Shown here: positions 50,452 through 62,101 of the stretch, piece by piece | How the letters are laid out: each line of letters opens with the position of its first letter | Position numbering within the stretch: position 1 is the first letter of the stretch | DNA from: Progne subis subis | Lineage: Eukaryota > Chordata > Aves > Passeriformes > Hirundinidae | Reading direction: 5' to 3' | Assembly: GCA_022316685.1 (NCBI GenBank) | Contig: JAKJHU010000036.1 | Location: forward strand, 5,436,036-5,500,035 | DNA length: 64,000 bases | Program-made: the position numbers and the translations under genes | The notes under the pieces: generated by a model | What the model was told of the DNA's origin: nothing | What the model saw: only the letters and a program-made list of their open reading frames with translations | The model's database searches: none

Positions 50452-51117
50452 TGGGAGCAGCCCTGCTGAGATGGATTTGGGGCTACTAGTGGATGAGAGG
50501 CTGGACATGACCCAGCTGTGTACATACATAGCCCAGAGAGCCAAACGTGTCCGGGACTGTATCAAAAGCAACGTGGCCAGCAGGGTGAGGGAGGTGATCC
50601 TGCTCCTCTGCTCTGCTCTGGTGACACCCTATCTGGAGTGCTGCATCCTGCCCTGGAATCCCCCAGCACAGGCAAGACATCAGCTTGTTAGAGTGAGTCC
50701 AGAGGAGGCCACCAAGCTGATCAGAGACACAGAGCACCTCTCCTGTGAGAAAAGGCTGGGAGAATTAGGATTGCGATTCTGCCTGGAGAAGAGAAGGCTT
50801 AATTGCTCTCTTCCCAGAGGGAGTCTATAATTTAGAGTCTATTTACAGGAATATATCCTGTGACAGGAAAACGAACTAAATAAGAGCAGGTTTAGATTAG
50901 TTATTAGGAAGAAATTCTTTATAGTGAGGCTGGTGAAGCACTGGAATAGGTTGCTCAGAGAAGTTGTGGATGTCCCCTCCATGGAAGTTTTCAAGGCCAT
51001 ATTGGATGGAGCTCTGAGCAATCTGTTCTAGTGAAAGGTGTCCCTGCCCATTGCTGGTGAGTTGGAACTAGATGAACATTAAAGTCCCTTCCAATCTTTA
51101 TAGGATTCTGTGTTTTT
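50452..51117 (+). mobile_element. CR1 LINE with ORF2 C-terminus, 5'-truncated
   Basis: Plus-strand CR1 running from the end of the reverse-transcriptase ORF through the 3' UTR to a decayed ATTCTGTG octamer near 51105-51117. The ORF2 tail is still open from 50471 to 50830 and reads like the CR1 consensus (LGLLVDERLDM, NVASRVREVILLLCSALV, ATKLIRDTEHLS, RLGELGL). A frame break after LEKRRL ends it. There is an insertion-like change around 50815-50880 (gagtctataatttagagtc). It is not functional, since the catalytic RT region is missing. Confidence 0.93.
50471..50830 (+). pseudogene. CR1 ORF2 C-terminal remnant
   Basis: A 119-codon frame covering the C-terminal end of the CR1 ORF2 polyprotein, downstream of the catalytic FADD motif. 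It is a fragment of a LINE endonuclease/reverse transcriptase, decayed and not expected to be expressed. Confidence 0.85.
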
Positions 51118-54100
51118 GTGTCATGTCTGCAATGCAAGAAGGATAACATACTAACCCTGTTAGCATGCAAACTGCTGGCCCTCTGACCTGAGCCAGGAAC
51201 CAAGAGTTTGAGGAATTATTTACCTAAAAAAGAAAAAAAATGAGAGAGAGAGAAAAATTTAAAAATAATTTTATTGACCATATTTATACTCTAATTCATT
51301 TAGTGAGTAACTAGAAATATTGTATGAAATTCTTCTCTGATTTTTTGTATGCTCCATTTATCTAGTAACAGAGTGAATCTTGTCTTTGAATTCTGTTAAA
51401 TTTGCACCTTCACAAATAAAGCCTGCTTTTTACCAATATCTTTGGTGGTGATTCCTTAAGCTGCATAACCACTCTCTTGTGACAGATACCAGGTGAAATA
51501 TTCACGGCATGTAGATGGCACCAGGTAAGATTTGATGAGCAACTGTATGGAACCTTGAATAATCTGAACAGTCCCACAAGCTAAATTCCTTCCCATAACT
51601 TTGGGTTGCTCCACATGGCTGTTTTATTTTCCAGTACACTTTTCTTGCTGGCATTGCATCCAGTACTGTGCCTTACGGCTATTCTGACCTATCTAGTGTA
51701 TACATACCATCAAAGAATGATCAGAGTAGGCCACAGCAAAGAGAAACAAAGTGGAAGTCCTCAGATACCTCAGTGGACTTAATGCATGTTTGCATTCATC
51801 ATAAGAAAAATATGCAAGAGCTAATGCATATGATAGCAGGTGATGGGCAAACTTGACATGTTCCTATGGGGTTTGACTTCGAACATCCTGCTCCACAGTC
51901 CCCAGGGATTTTTAATTCATAGCACATTTATACTGATTTTTTTTTTTTTTTTTCTTTTGACCAGCAGATAAATTTCATTTAGCACGTCTAAGTGAAAGTA
52001 AGGGATATGGGGCTGCTCTCTTGTGCAGAAAAGAGGCCTATATGGCAGGAAAGTAACAAGTACAGATCTCCAGAGCTCAGCTTGAAAAGACCGCCGAACA
52101 GTCCAGAAAGCAGTAAAAAATTAACTTGTGCAACATTATTTCCCCCCTTAAATATCAACAAAATACATAGCAATAGTAATGGATCTTGAATGAAATAGAC
52201 TGCCAGAGCCGTAAGTACAATGTGGCCCTGGTGGTTTTCTGGACCATGAATGTGTGGCAACATTCTCTGGCAACAGGCAAAAGGCTCTGGATGAGAAGAA
52301 CAAGTTCCTGCTCCCAGATTTTTGCCATTTGCTCCACTCTGTTTTGCAAAGAAGCACTAACTGAAGAATTTCTGGCTAAATTCAATGCTCCCAGTGAAAG
52401 ACTTTATCTGCCATGGCTTCACTGAAATAGGTGTGATCACTGTCGGCACAATGGAGACAATGCAGAAGTGTCTAAAACTATTTTCTACAGGGGTCAGGGA
52501 AAAGACAGGGCAGATAACAGTTATACTACCAACCTGGGAAAGACACTGATAGATAAATTTGAAGATGGGAAATAATTTTCAAGAGAGCATGCATTTGCCT
52601 TTGTATATTCTTTGGGTGGTAACACATAAAAACAAGAGCATCAGAAACCTGGCACAAATATTAATGACAGCAATAAGACGTCATGCTGATCCCCAAAGGC
52701 TTGAAATATAATAGGAAAATCTCCTTTCTTATTGTACAATTGTAAGATGGGAAGTAAAGACATTACTGAGACAGGCAGAGAGAGGGATCTCTTTGAATTT
52801 CTCCTGTTCTTCCACAAAAATAGGTACAGAGCATTGTGGATAGCACCACCCAAATTATATCACAGTTATATTGGCAGTGGCTAGCTGACTAGCAATTAAA
52901 TTAGGTGAGGTAGGAATAATTTTTTTTTTACTTTTAAAGAACAATAGAAAATGACTTTTTCCATGCATTTTCATGTTTGTCATCTTCTTGCTAGTCATTA
53001 TGTACATCACTTTTCTTATCAGAAGAAAAATAGAGTGACATTACATGATTAAAGACTGTTCTCCACAAACACCAGGTGGCAAGCAGCGCAACAGCAGACA
53101 GGGGAACCCAAGTAAGTGAGTCAGAGTCTGAATTCTTCTTACAGAGATTCTTCTAAGCAGATATCTGAACAGGCCAAAGTCTATCTCTTTACATTTAAGG
53201 ATGGTATTCATCTTTTAACCTTGTTCCCTCCTCTCCGAATTCTAAACTCCACTCTCTCATCACATCCCTGAAGAGCTTTTCTGATTTGTAAGCATGAGTT
53301 TCAGCAGCTAGTCTTCCCTTTTCATCCTCTCTATCACCAGTATTAGGAACTTGCCATCTATGTGCATTAGAAACATCTTGTGCCCTGATGTGCTGTCCTT
53401 TGAGCAGTGGTCTGCTCAATTAGAGTGGTCTTATTTCCCCATGAGAACCACAGCCTACAAATGAGAGCCTTCTTCCACTTGTCTGAAGAAGTTGTCATCC
53501 AGTTCTTTCTGCCCAGGAGATCTGAAGCAGACATACAGACCTTGGTCCTCCCTTCATTTCCTACTGATAATCCCCAGCAGGATCATCCTGTGCCTCTGGG
53601 CAAAGGTACACACACTCCCACTGATCTCCTACATAAAGGGCAACTTCCTTTCTTGCCCTCCTGGTGCCTCCTCCTACAAAGCTTACAGCCATCCATGGTA
53701 GCTCTCCAACCACGTGAGCTGTGCTCACACCTCATTCTCATGGTCTCAGGAGCCGGTAACCTTGCCACAGCACTCTGACCCCTGATTCATTACAATTCTG
53801 CACATTTGCACATTTGCTGCCCAGGCTGCATGTGCACTCCAAAGAGGTACATTGTTCTATTTCCCAGAAAAGGTAGAACCAAGATGACCCCACCCTGACA
53901 AAATAACCATAACAGACTGCATTCATTTGCTCCTGTGAATGTGTTTTAAAAAATAATTTCTCAGCTATAGAACTATCTGTGGAGACTTAATTCTCTCTTT
54001 TAATTTTTTTTTTCCTCAACTCAAAATGCTTAGGTTAGCAGAACAATGTCTTTCAGGAAAATCTTAAGAAAATGCAGCATATTCATGCAGCATATTCATA

Positions 54101-55039
54101 TATCAAAGATTTTTGGAAAAAAAAATAAAAAAAATCTTGTTCTAATTAACAAATATGTTTTGTATTCCGGCTATAATTTAACCTACAGCTAACAGGAGCA
54201 AAAACCCCAAACAAACCACCTGTTTAACTGGCTGAAAGAGGCTGTGAAAGAAGTTTAATTCGAATCTACCTTGAATATTATAAGAGGGAAGAATAACTGG
54301 ATTTATTGAATTTATTATATATACATATATATGTTTCTTCAATAATTTGTTCTGTTTGCTATTTCTTTTTTATAAAACATAATTAAAAGTTCTCTGTATG
54401 GAAAAAAAGAGGTTCAAGTACAAACAGACAAATTTTTTGATGTGTTTAATTTCCTTTTCCTTTAGTTAGCTTTATAATTCTCAACAAAATTTAGTCCCTT
54501 TTTTCATCTATATTTTATCAATACTACATATTAAATCCTCTTTTTTTTTAAAGAAAAGAAGTTTAAAACTTCTAAAAGTTACTTTTTCTCTCGTCTATAA
54601 ATAAATGAGAGTTGATAGGCAGTTGATTGCAATACATCATTAAAATGTAGAAACATTAAATTTATATAATTTCAAATAATAATTTTTCATTTAGTAGTAG
54701 CAATAGTAGCAATAACACATGAAAAAAATTGATGCCTGGACCAAAATTCACACATTAATATTAATCAAGAAAAGTATGTACAATTTAGAATATGTCTACT
54801 TTTGTAGAGGAATAGCGCATTTCAGTGGAAAGAAGATTGGTCATAATTGATAGGATGTAATTCTCTGTGCAAAATGAATCCTGGTTATAAGGTTTTCAAA
54901 GTCATATAAAAATAATCTACAGAATTTCTACTTGTGTCACAAAAGAGGTTCATTTCTTGTTACCTACATAACTCATTTAATTAGGGGAAAAAAAATTGTT
55001 CTGGAGATCTAAATCTTATGACTCACTTATTAAGTAGTC
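51118..55039. other. Intergenic DNA with unexplained coding-like and GC-richer patches
   Basis: Overlapping 60-90 codon frames on both strands occur at 51.99-52.43 kb. A GC-richer stretch lies at about 53400-53940, with a hydrophilic minus-strand frame beside it at 53195-53419. I recognise neither a protein nor a repeat. A T run lies at about 51941-51955. The remainder (53.95-55.04 kb) is strongly AT-rich. Confidence 0.4.
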
Positions 55040-55045
55040 CTACAT

Positions 55046-55754
55046 TGTTGCAGTGTCCCTCACGCCTGGCAGGCGTTGACCACAGGCTAGCTCAGTTCTG
55101 AATTGCCACAGCGAGGATCGGTCAGGGTTACAGGCAGGGCGAGTAACCTCCTCCCAGTGGGTTTTTGGTTCCCCATGCTGGCAGGGTGGACCCGATGGAG
55201 TTGCGACTGCAGTGACAGTAAAAGGGTCGACTCTCTTTGAGCAGGGTAGAAGGTAGTTTATTAAGGGGAGTCCGGCAAGGAGCTCCGCCTCAGACCACTG
55301 CTGCCCCGAGAGAGCCCAGACCAAAGCCGAACCAAGACTTATAAACAGGGGAGGATCCAGGGGCGGTGACAACGGGTCAGCCAACCAGGGAACATGGGGG
55401 TGTAACAGGGGGTGACAACTTCTGAACCATTAACAAATCACAAGAGGGGACGAGGGGATTCCCCGGGCACCAGCCTACCACTCGGCACCTCTCCTGGATC
55501 TTTCCAGAATCCAGGGAAGGGTCCCAAAGTGACAGACAGGGCGACCAAGAGGAGAGAGAGGGATTGACAGGGACAGGTGCAGGGAGGAATGATTGACATA
55601 AAACGTCTGGTTATATAACTAACTCATACGGGGGAAACCATTGCAGAAAACGGGGGTGGGGGGGGGCACAGTGGAATGAACCATTACAAAAATAACTTAT
55701 AAATCTTACAAAAATAACTTAATAACTTAATAAAACAACTCTTGCACCACCACA
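55046..55754 (-). mobile_element. Solo LTR, class II (ERVK-like), 709 bp, 6-bp TSD
   Basis: Plus-strand limits are TGTTGCAGTG and CCACCACA, flanked by perfect CTACAT hexamers (55040-55045 and 55755-55760). On the minus strand the element begins TGTGGTGGTGCAAG and has a TATA box (plus CTTATAAA, 55338-55345) followed by a poly(A) signal (plus TTTATT, 55257-55262), so transcription would run leftward. It is clearly related to the LTR at 62695-63391 (shared blocks such as 'tttccagaatccagggaaggg' and 'gggtcagccaa') but has a different target duplication. It is therefore an independent insertion and not the partner LTR of a provirus. The exact duplication suggests a fairly recent insertion. Confidence 0.92.
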
Positions 55755-55760
55755 CTACAT

Positions 55761-57216
55761 GAACAAATTTTCAGTACCTCCTGAAGAAGAGGCTCTCCAG
55801 CAGACCTTTCTGCAGGTCCAGCTGTACTGAATTCCCAGGGAAGGTTTTAAAGACACTATTATCCTCTTTTGTTTTGTTCCTGTTTGGTTTTGTGGTTCGT
55901 TTTCGGTTTGTTTTTTTGACATGTTAAAAAACATGTTAGCTGGAGAAATGTACAGTGAATAATTTGGATAATTTGGAGAAACTCAATTCACATCTATATA
56001 GAATAAGAATAAAGTGGATTAAAAAGACAGGCTACTCAGTCTGAGAGGGCCAAGGAAACCTTTTCCATGCTGAAATTTGAAGATATGGTCATCATATTCT
56101 ACTCACATTGTTGAATTTGAATGGAAATTGCCGTGTTGCTCACCTGTGTTTAAAGTTAAACTTATCCTCATTTCATGAACTCATCAGAAATTCCTATGCC
56201 TGTCAGCTTGAATTAGACTATTTTCTATTAAAACTTCTCTGCTAGTCTCTAATCTGACATTATATTGTATTTAACTCCATAATTCTCTATTTGCTTTCAT
56301 AGTAGTGATGGATTTTATTTCTTTACTTATTCAGATTCATCTGTATCTGAAAAACAAAATTATTTTATTACTTTTTTTCTGATGTGGCTCACTTGACTGA
56401 TTCCAAACTTCTCATCAGCATACACATTATCCTGGTGTGCAGCTAAGTTTTTCATAAAGTATACATCTCTTGATTCTTCTGACAATGAACTGAGAAAAGT
56501 ATCACTTCCCCAACCTCTCAATGTTTTTCTTTGCAAGTATTGTTCCTTACTTAATAACTGAAATGACTCCAGGGTACCCTAATTACTATAGTCAATTTTA
56601 TTACATTATTTAATCGTGAGAAGAGAACCTTCATAATGATTTACTTTTGTGTAACTCCACATGTATCAACTTGTGTCAGAAGAAAAGATTCCTCCTACTA
56701 TTTTTCCCTCTTGTATTTCTCATATTAGCCCACAGACAGAGCTATAAAACAGTGCTGTTGGATGTAATCCCAATATGTGAGATTAATGCCACAGTGTAAG
56801 GGGGAAAAAAGGCAGAGACTGAATATTCAGACTTAATTTCTAAGCAGCAGAGGGCTGAGTTGAGAACAGAACTTCAGGATGATTCTCATACAATGGACTG
56901 CCAAAGAAATCAGTTGTTGCATGGAACTATACATGCAAACCTTAGAGACAGATTTGTCTTTGCAGAGCCCAGTTATTTCTAAGAAATATTAAAGTCAGCA
57001 GAATATAAGATAGACACTTCACAGTACCTATTACTTATAAATATAACTTTCCATGGGAATGGAATTTTTTTGTTCAAAAGTTGTTAGTGTCAATAAACAT
57101 TAAACTGGTCTTTAAATAAATTATTTACAATTTACACCTAGCAGAATAAAAATACTTTATTATTATTATTATTATTAATAATAATAATAGAAGAATGATG
57201 GATAATAAAACAGTGC
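55761..57216. other. AT-rich intergenic DNA
   Basis: Contains the ATT/AAT inverted microsatellite at 57154-57189. No gene seen. Confidence 0.55.
57154..57189. repeat. (ATT)n followed by (AAT)n, a self-complementary repeat
   Basis: A run of ATT triplets turns directly into AAT triplets, making an inverted repeat that could fold as a hairpin. It lies 27 bp upstream of the ERVL LTR duplication. Confidence 0.88.
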
Positions 57217-57222
57217 AAGTTC

Positions 57223-57817
57223 TGGTAAATTGTGTCCATTTTTATTGGGATTGAGTTAATTTTTATCCGAGTTGCTAGTATGGGGCTGGGGTTTTGATTT
57301 GTGCTTGTATCAGTGTTATAGGGATGTTTTAGTTATTGCTGAATAGGGCTTACACAGAGTCAAGGTCTTCTCCTTACCCCACCCCACCAGAAAGCAGACT
57401 GGAGATCTGCAGGGATCTGGAAAGTGACACAGCTGAACAGTTGACCCCAACTGACCAAAAGGATATGACATACCATAGGGCACCATACCCTGCACATAAA
57501 GGTGGGGGAAGAAGAAGAGGACATTCAGAGTGATGCTGTTTTATCTTTCCAAATCACTGTTAATGTGTTATAAAGGCCTGCTTTCCTGGAGGTGGCTGAA
57601 CACCTGCCTGCCCATGGGAAGTGGTAAATTAATTTCTGGTTAAAATTCGCCTTTGTGCTCTGTTTTTGCATTTTCTATTATATGGTCTTTATATTAACAT
57701 AAGTATTTTCCCACTTCTATGCTTCCAGTTCTCTTCCCCATTCCAATATGGTGGGAGAGAGTAAGTGAGAGGCTCTGAATTTAGTTGCCAGCTGGGGCTG
57801 GGATCAAACAACAACAG
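57223..57817 (+). mobile_element. Solo LTR, ERVL-type, about 595 bp
   Basis: Contains the recognisable avian ERVL LTR core: 'gggattgagttaattttt', 'gctagtatggggctggg', 'gatgttttagttattgctg', 'gctgaacacctgcctgccc', 'atgggaagtggt' and a terminal 'gttgccagctggggctggg'. The sequence AAGTTC occurs on both sides (57217-57222 and 57818-57823) and is a likely target duplication, although one base more than the usual ERVL 5 bp. The TATA-like box is weak (CATAAAGG near 57495), and the poly(A) signal is decayed. No viral genes adjoin it. Confidence 0.85.
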
Positions 57818-58009
57818 AAGTTCTGAACAAGTCTATAAGAAAGCCATTACGTAAAACAGTGAGTCTAGTGATTAGTTCACACTCAGTATATCTGTGAGAA
57901 AAAAACCTTGTGGGTTGATTGCTGTACAGAAAATCATAAAAATTGAATCTCTTTTTCCAGTAGTTACATTGTTATGATACCTAGTCCTGAACATTGTCCT
58001 CACAGTAGC

Positions 58010-58112
58010 ATATATTTATATTAATAGTATTATATCTAATTATATATACTATATATTATACATATAACATCTATATTATATATTATATTATATTATTATA
58101 TATATTATATTA
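58010..58112. repeat. (TATAAT)-type AT-only low-complexity tract
   Basis: About 100 bases of nearly pure A and T in irregular TATA/TTATA units. Confidence 0.88.
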
Positions 58113-59915
58113 TGGTTTTCATCCCTTATTAGCTTATTATGCATTGAGTTACTTGATATTATGTTGACTTTGCATAATAAAATCTACAAAACTCACTGGA
58201 CATTGCCTCATAATTATTTGATAAATATTTTCATTACAACTTACTGTACTGTTTAATTAACTATCACTTGATCTTCTACTTAATATTAAAGAGAAGCAAT
58301 CTCAGCGGCTTTCAAGGAATATTCCTTATTGTTTTCCTATACAGTCACATGTGAGACACAAACACTCCTGCAGGTAGACTTGTCACTGAGAAGCTTCATG
58401 GAGCCCTATTGCATTCTGCCTTCTGTCTGCTTAGTGGAAAATTTCACTGCTCCTTTTAGGACAGGATGTTCCCCAAAAGACTGTACTTCTGATGAAGCAG
58501 CTTCATATTGCATATGAGTTTGGCAAGGTAAATATATATAAGGCACCGTGAATTCAGCACTAACAGACAAGGACTTCTGTCATATAACAGTCAGGCTAGC
58601 ATTTAAAAATAGTGTCAAGAATAATTTACATATTGTAAAAATTCAAATTGAAAAGTGGTCATAATAATCAAACCCCAAGTTTCCATGATTGATGTGTGTC
58701 AGAAAGGGGAAGAAACTTTATTTTTCCAGAGGGACAAAAAAAATATTAAAACAAAAAAATGGCCCAAAGAAATCTCTTGTTTTTCAATAAATTTAGTCAG
58801 ACTGAAACATAAGGCTTTACATAAATAAGGAAATAATATAAATAAATTAGCAATATGTAAATGAAATTCTGGATTTCTCTTCATGTCTTTTGACAAAATC
58901 AAAATTTGTTCTTAAGACAAATCCAAAGTCAGGCTTCTGGGTAGATACCAAGAAACCTTAAATATTTCCTACTCCCACACCTAGAGGATAGCTGCAATTA
59001 TCAATAATAACACAATTGGAGAGGCATTCAACAGGAAAGATGACATTATTTTATCTTTTGTCTAATTTTTTTTTTTTTAATATCAGGCTTTTTTCACACT
59101 GTCTTAGCAATGGAAAATACTTCATATTGACTGAGGTTAGCTGTCAGAGAGAATATTAAGGGATAAATCATGCACTTTAAGATTGTATTTTACTTAACTC
59201 ACTTTATCTGCATTACAATGGGAATAAATGACACATATCTGTTTTGAAAAATATTAAAAAATGGTAAAACAGTGGACAGAGAACTACTAACACAAACAGA
59301 AATTTGTACTTATAAATAGTATTATAGGAAGTTGGAAAAATATAATTTATTAAGATATCATTATTATTTAGAAAATTGTATTATTTAGAAAAAATCCCAC
59401 TGTAAAAAATATCAAACAATAAAATTTTGTTCATAAAAGAAACAATGAGAAACACATGCCTTCATAAACTGGTTTTCTGCATTTGAGAGAGATATTTTTT
59501 ACTATGCATTCTGCACAGAATCAAGAACATCATATTTATCTTCTCAATTAAAATATATATTCTAAATATTACCATCTCCACATGCATTTGGAGACAAATT
59601 TTAAAAATTAGCAAAGCTAAATTGTCTTCAGTGCCTCATGGAAGCCAATGCAGTAAGAGAGCAGAATAATTAAAACTGCATGAGTAACAAACGCAGCATG
59701 CAGTATCAAGTCATTACAAACCCCATTGAGATCCCACTTGGCGGCATTGCTAAATCTAAAACTACACGGAATATATGAAAATATTGACTCTTGGTTAGTT
59801 ATCTACTTACAGCATAAGTTTTCCTCTGAAAACTTATTTATTTTTTAAAAAATCTATTTAAAAAGTGAAGAATTCATTTTGGATAATTGCAAATGTCTGA
59901 ATTAAAATTCTTCCA

Positions 59916-59917
<2 letters not shown>

Positions 59918-59948
<31 letters not shown>

Positions 59949-60072
59949 ACAAAAACAAAAACAACACAAACACACACACACCAAAAAAAAAAAAAAAACC
60001 AAAACAAAACAAAACAACAACAACAACAACAACAACAACAAAAAAAAAAAAAAAAAAAAAAAAACCACAAAA
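59918..60072. repeat. Compound poly(A), (CA)n, (CAA)n A/C-only tract
   Basis: A29, then CA-rich sequence, A16, CAAAA units, about nine CAA triplets and A25. There is no G and almost no T over about 150 bp. The Phe/Cys-rich frames on the minus strand (59858-60211) are artefacts. Confidence 0.93.
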
Positions 60073-61497
60073 AAACCCACCTAGAAACAGCTCTAAAGGA
60101 TGGTGGCATTAAAGACTCAATGGAAACAATTCTTAAACAAAACACAGAAAAAATATTCCTGGTTTTTACTGGTACTAGTCTACTAAAATCAACTGGAATT
60201 GTTTTATGCATCTATGGCACAGAATAAGCATTGGAATAATATCAGATGGAGCTACATTTATCTAAATAAAAACCATAAGGAAATTACAGAGCATATACAA
60301 AAAGATTTTTGAAAATCTTCAGACTGGTTTAGGCCTTTTTTCTTACACAGATTGAAAAAATGAAAATATATTCTTTTGGGAAATGGAAACTAGATATACT
60401 GTTTCACAATTCATCACTTGAAATCTTGACTCTGCCTTTTTCCCAAAACAAATGGTGGACCCACTGTGGGTTAACTGTGAAATCTGGCATTGAAGTCTGA
60501 GATGGGTTAAAAGGGTAGGAGTGAAATTATCCATTCCTGGAATAACCTCTGCATTTAGTTACATCACATTCTTAAAAGTAATGAGCTTTTTCTCCTGCTA
60601 AAGGAAGATTTTCTAGCTTTACAGTCTGCATTCCAGACCTGTTGAGTTAGATTTCCTGGAAAATTTTATTGAAGGAAGGTATAATGTGTATAAATATGTC
60701 TAAAACACACAAAAAATATTTTTTGAAAATATTTGAATTTTCATTTTTTAAATAATGGAAGATTGGAAACAGTCTGTAAACAGTTCTTCATCCTTGCAAG
60801 TCCTTTTCTCAGTCTAATAAGGAGCCTTCAAGGCAGAATCACAGAATCAGCTAGGTTAGAAAAGACCTTTGAGAACACTGAGTCCAACCTGTAGCCTAAC
60901 ACCACCTTCTGAACTACACCATCGCACCAAGTGTCACATCCAATCTTTTCTTAAACACCTCAAGGGATAGCCACTCCACCACCTCCCTCGGCAGACCATT
61001 CCAATGCCCAATCACCCCTTCTGTGAAGAGCTTCTTAGGTCCAACCTAACCCTCCCCTGGTGCAGCTTAAGATGGTGTCCTCTTGTCCTCTCTCTGGTGG
61101 CTTGGGAGGAGAGAGCGACCCCCACCTGGCTGCAGCCTCCTTTCAGGGAGTTGTAGGGAGGATTAAGGTCTCCTGGATCTCCTTTTCTCCAGGCTGAACA
61201 ACCCCAGCTCCCTCAGATGCTCCTCACAGGACTTGTGTTCCAGACCCTTCACCAGCCTTGTTGCCCTTCCCCAGACTTGCTCCAGCCTCTCAGCATCCTT
61301 CCTAAATTGGGGGCCCAGAAGTGGACACAGCACTCAAGGTGTGGCCTCACCAGTGCTGAGCACAGGGGAAGAATGACCGCCCTGCTCCTGCTGGCCACAC
61401 CATTGCTGGCACCGGCCAGGATGCCACTGGCCTTCTTGGCCACCTGGGCACACCCTGGCCCATGTTCAGCCAGCTGTCCATCAGTGCTGCTGTCCAG

Positions 61498-61860
61498 TCA
61501 CTCTGTCCCCAGCCTGTAGTGCTGCAGGGGTTTGTTGTGGCCAAAGTGCAGGACCTGACACTTCGTCCTGTTGAACCTCATGTCCTTGGACTGGCCCATC
61601 AATCCAGCATGTCCAGGTCCCTCTGCAGAACCCTCCAGCAGATCAACTCTTGCATCCAACTTCTGCAAATTTGCTAACGGTAGCTCAATCCCCCCATCCA
61701 GATCATCAACAAAGACATTAAACAGGACTGGGGACAACACTAAACTCTGAGGGACACCACAAGTGACTGGCTGCCAGCTGGACACAGCACCGTTCATCAC
61801 CACTCTCTGGGCCTGGCCATCCAGCCAGTTCCTAACCCAGTGAAGAGTGTTCCTGTCCAA
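61498..61860 (-). pseudogene. CR1 ORF2 reverse-transcriptase remnant
   Basis: A 120-codon minus-strand frame with RT-domain words of CR1: HWVRNWLDGQAQRVV, SSWQPVTCGVPQS, LSPVLFNVFVDDLD, DLLEGS and MRFNRTKCQVLHFGHN. Where the family has its catalytic FADD motif, the sequence goes directly from a residue run LPLANLQ to KLDARVDLLEG. A short deletion has removed the two catalytic aspartates. A frameshift separates it from the upstream RT piece. It cannot encode an active enzyme. Confidence 0.88.
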
Positions 61861-61906
61861 GGCACGGGCTGCCAGCTTTTCCAGGAGTATGCTGTGGGAG
61901 ACAGTA

Positions 61907-62101
61907 TCAAAGGCTTTGTTGAAATTTCAGATAGCCAACATCTACAGCCTCTCCCACACTCACCAGAAGGGTCACCCAGTCATACAAGAAAATTGGGTCG
62001 GTCAAACAGGACCAGCACCTTCTAAATTCATACTGCTGGTTGTGCCTGATCCCCCAGCTGCCCTGCAGGTGCTGTGTGATGACACAGGTGATTTTTTCCA
62101 T
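61907..62101 (-). pseudogene. CR1 ORF2 reverse-transcriptase remnant, upstream piece
   Basis: A 64-codon frame containing EKITCVITQHLQ, SCLTDPIFLYDWVT and AVDVGYLKF, which precede the KAFDTVSHS motif of CR1 RT. That motif is present a few bases on, but in another frame (about 61885-61915), so a frameshift lies near 61915-61925. Further 5', the piece 'SQLDVSSLGP' is followed almost directly by 'DWLAHVTPIHK', indicating an in-element deletion of roughly 100 bp of RT sequence. Confidence 0.82.

Larger units (their letters stand above)
57824..60834. other. AT-rich intergenic DNA
   Basis: Low-complexity TATAAT-type sequence at 58010-58112 and A/C-rich repeats at 59918-60072 dominate. No gene recognised. 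Confidence 0.55.

Noticed and set aside
59858..60211. A 117-codon minus-strand frame
   Set aside because: It runs through an A/C-only low-complexity tract and reads as Phe and Cys homopolymers.
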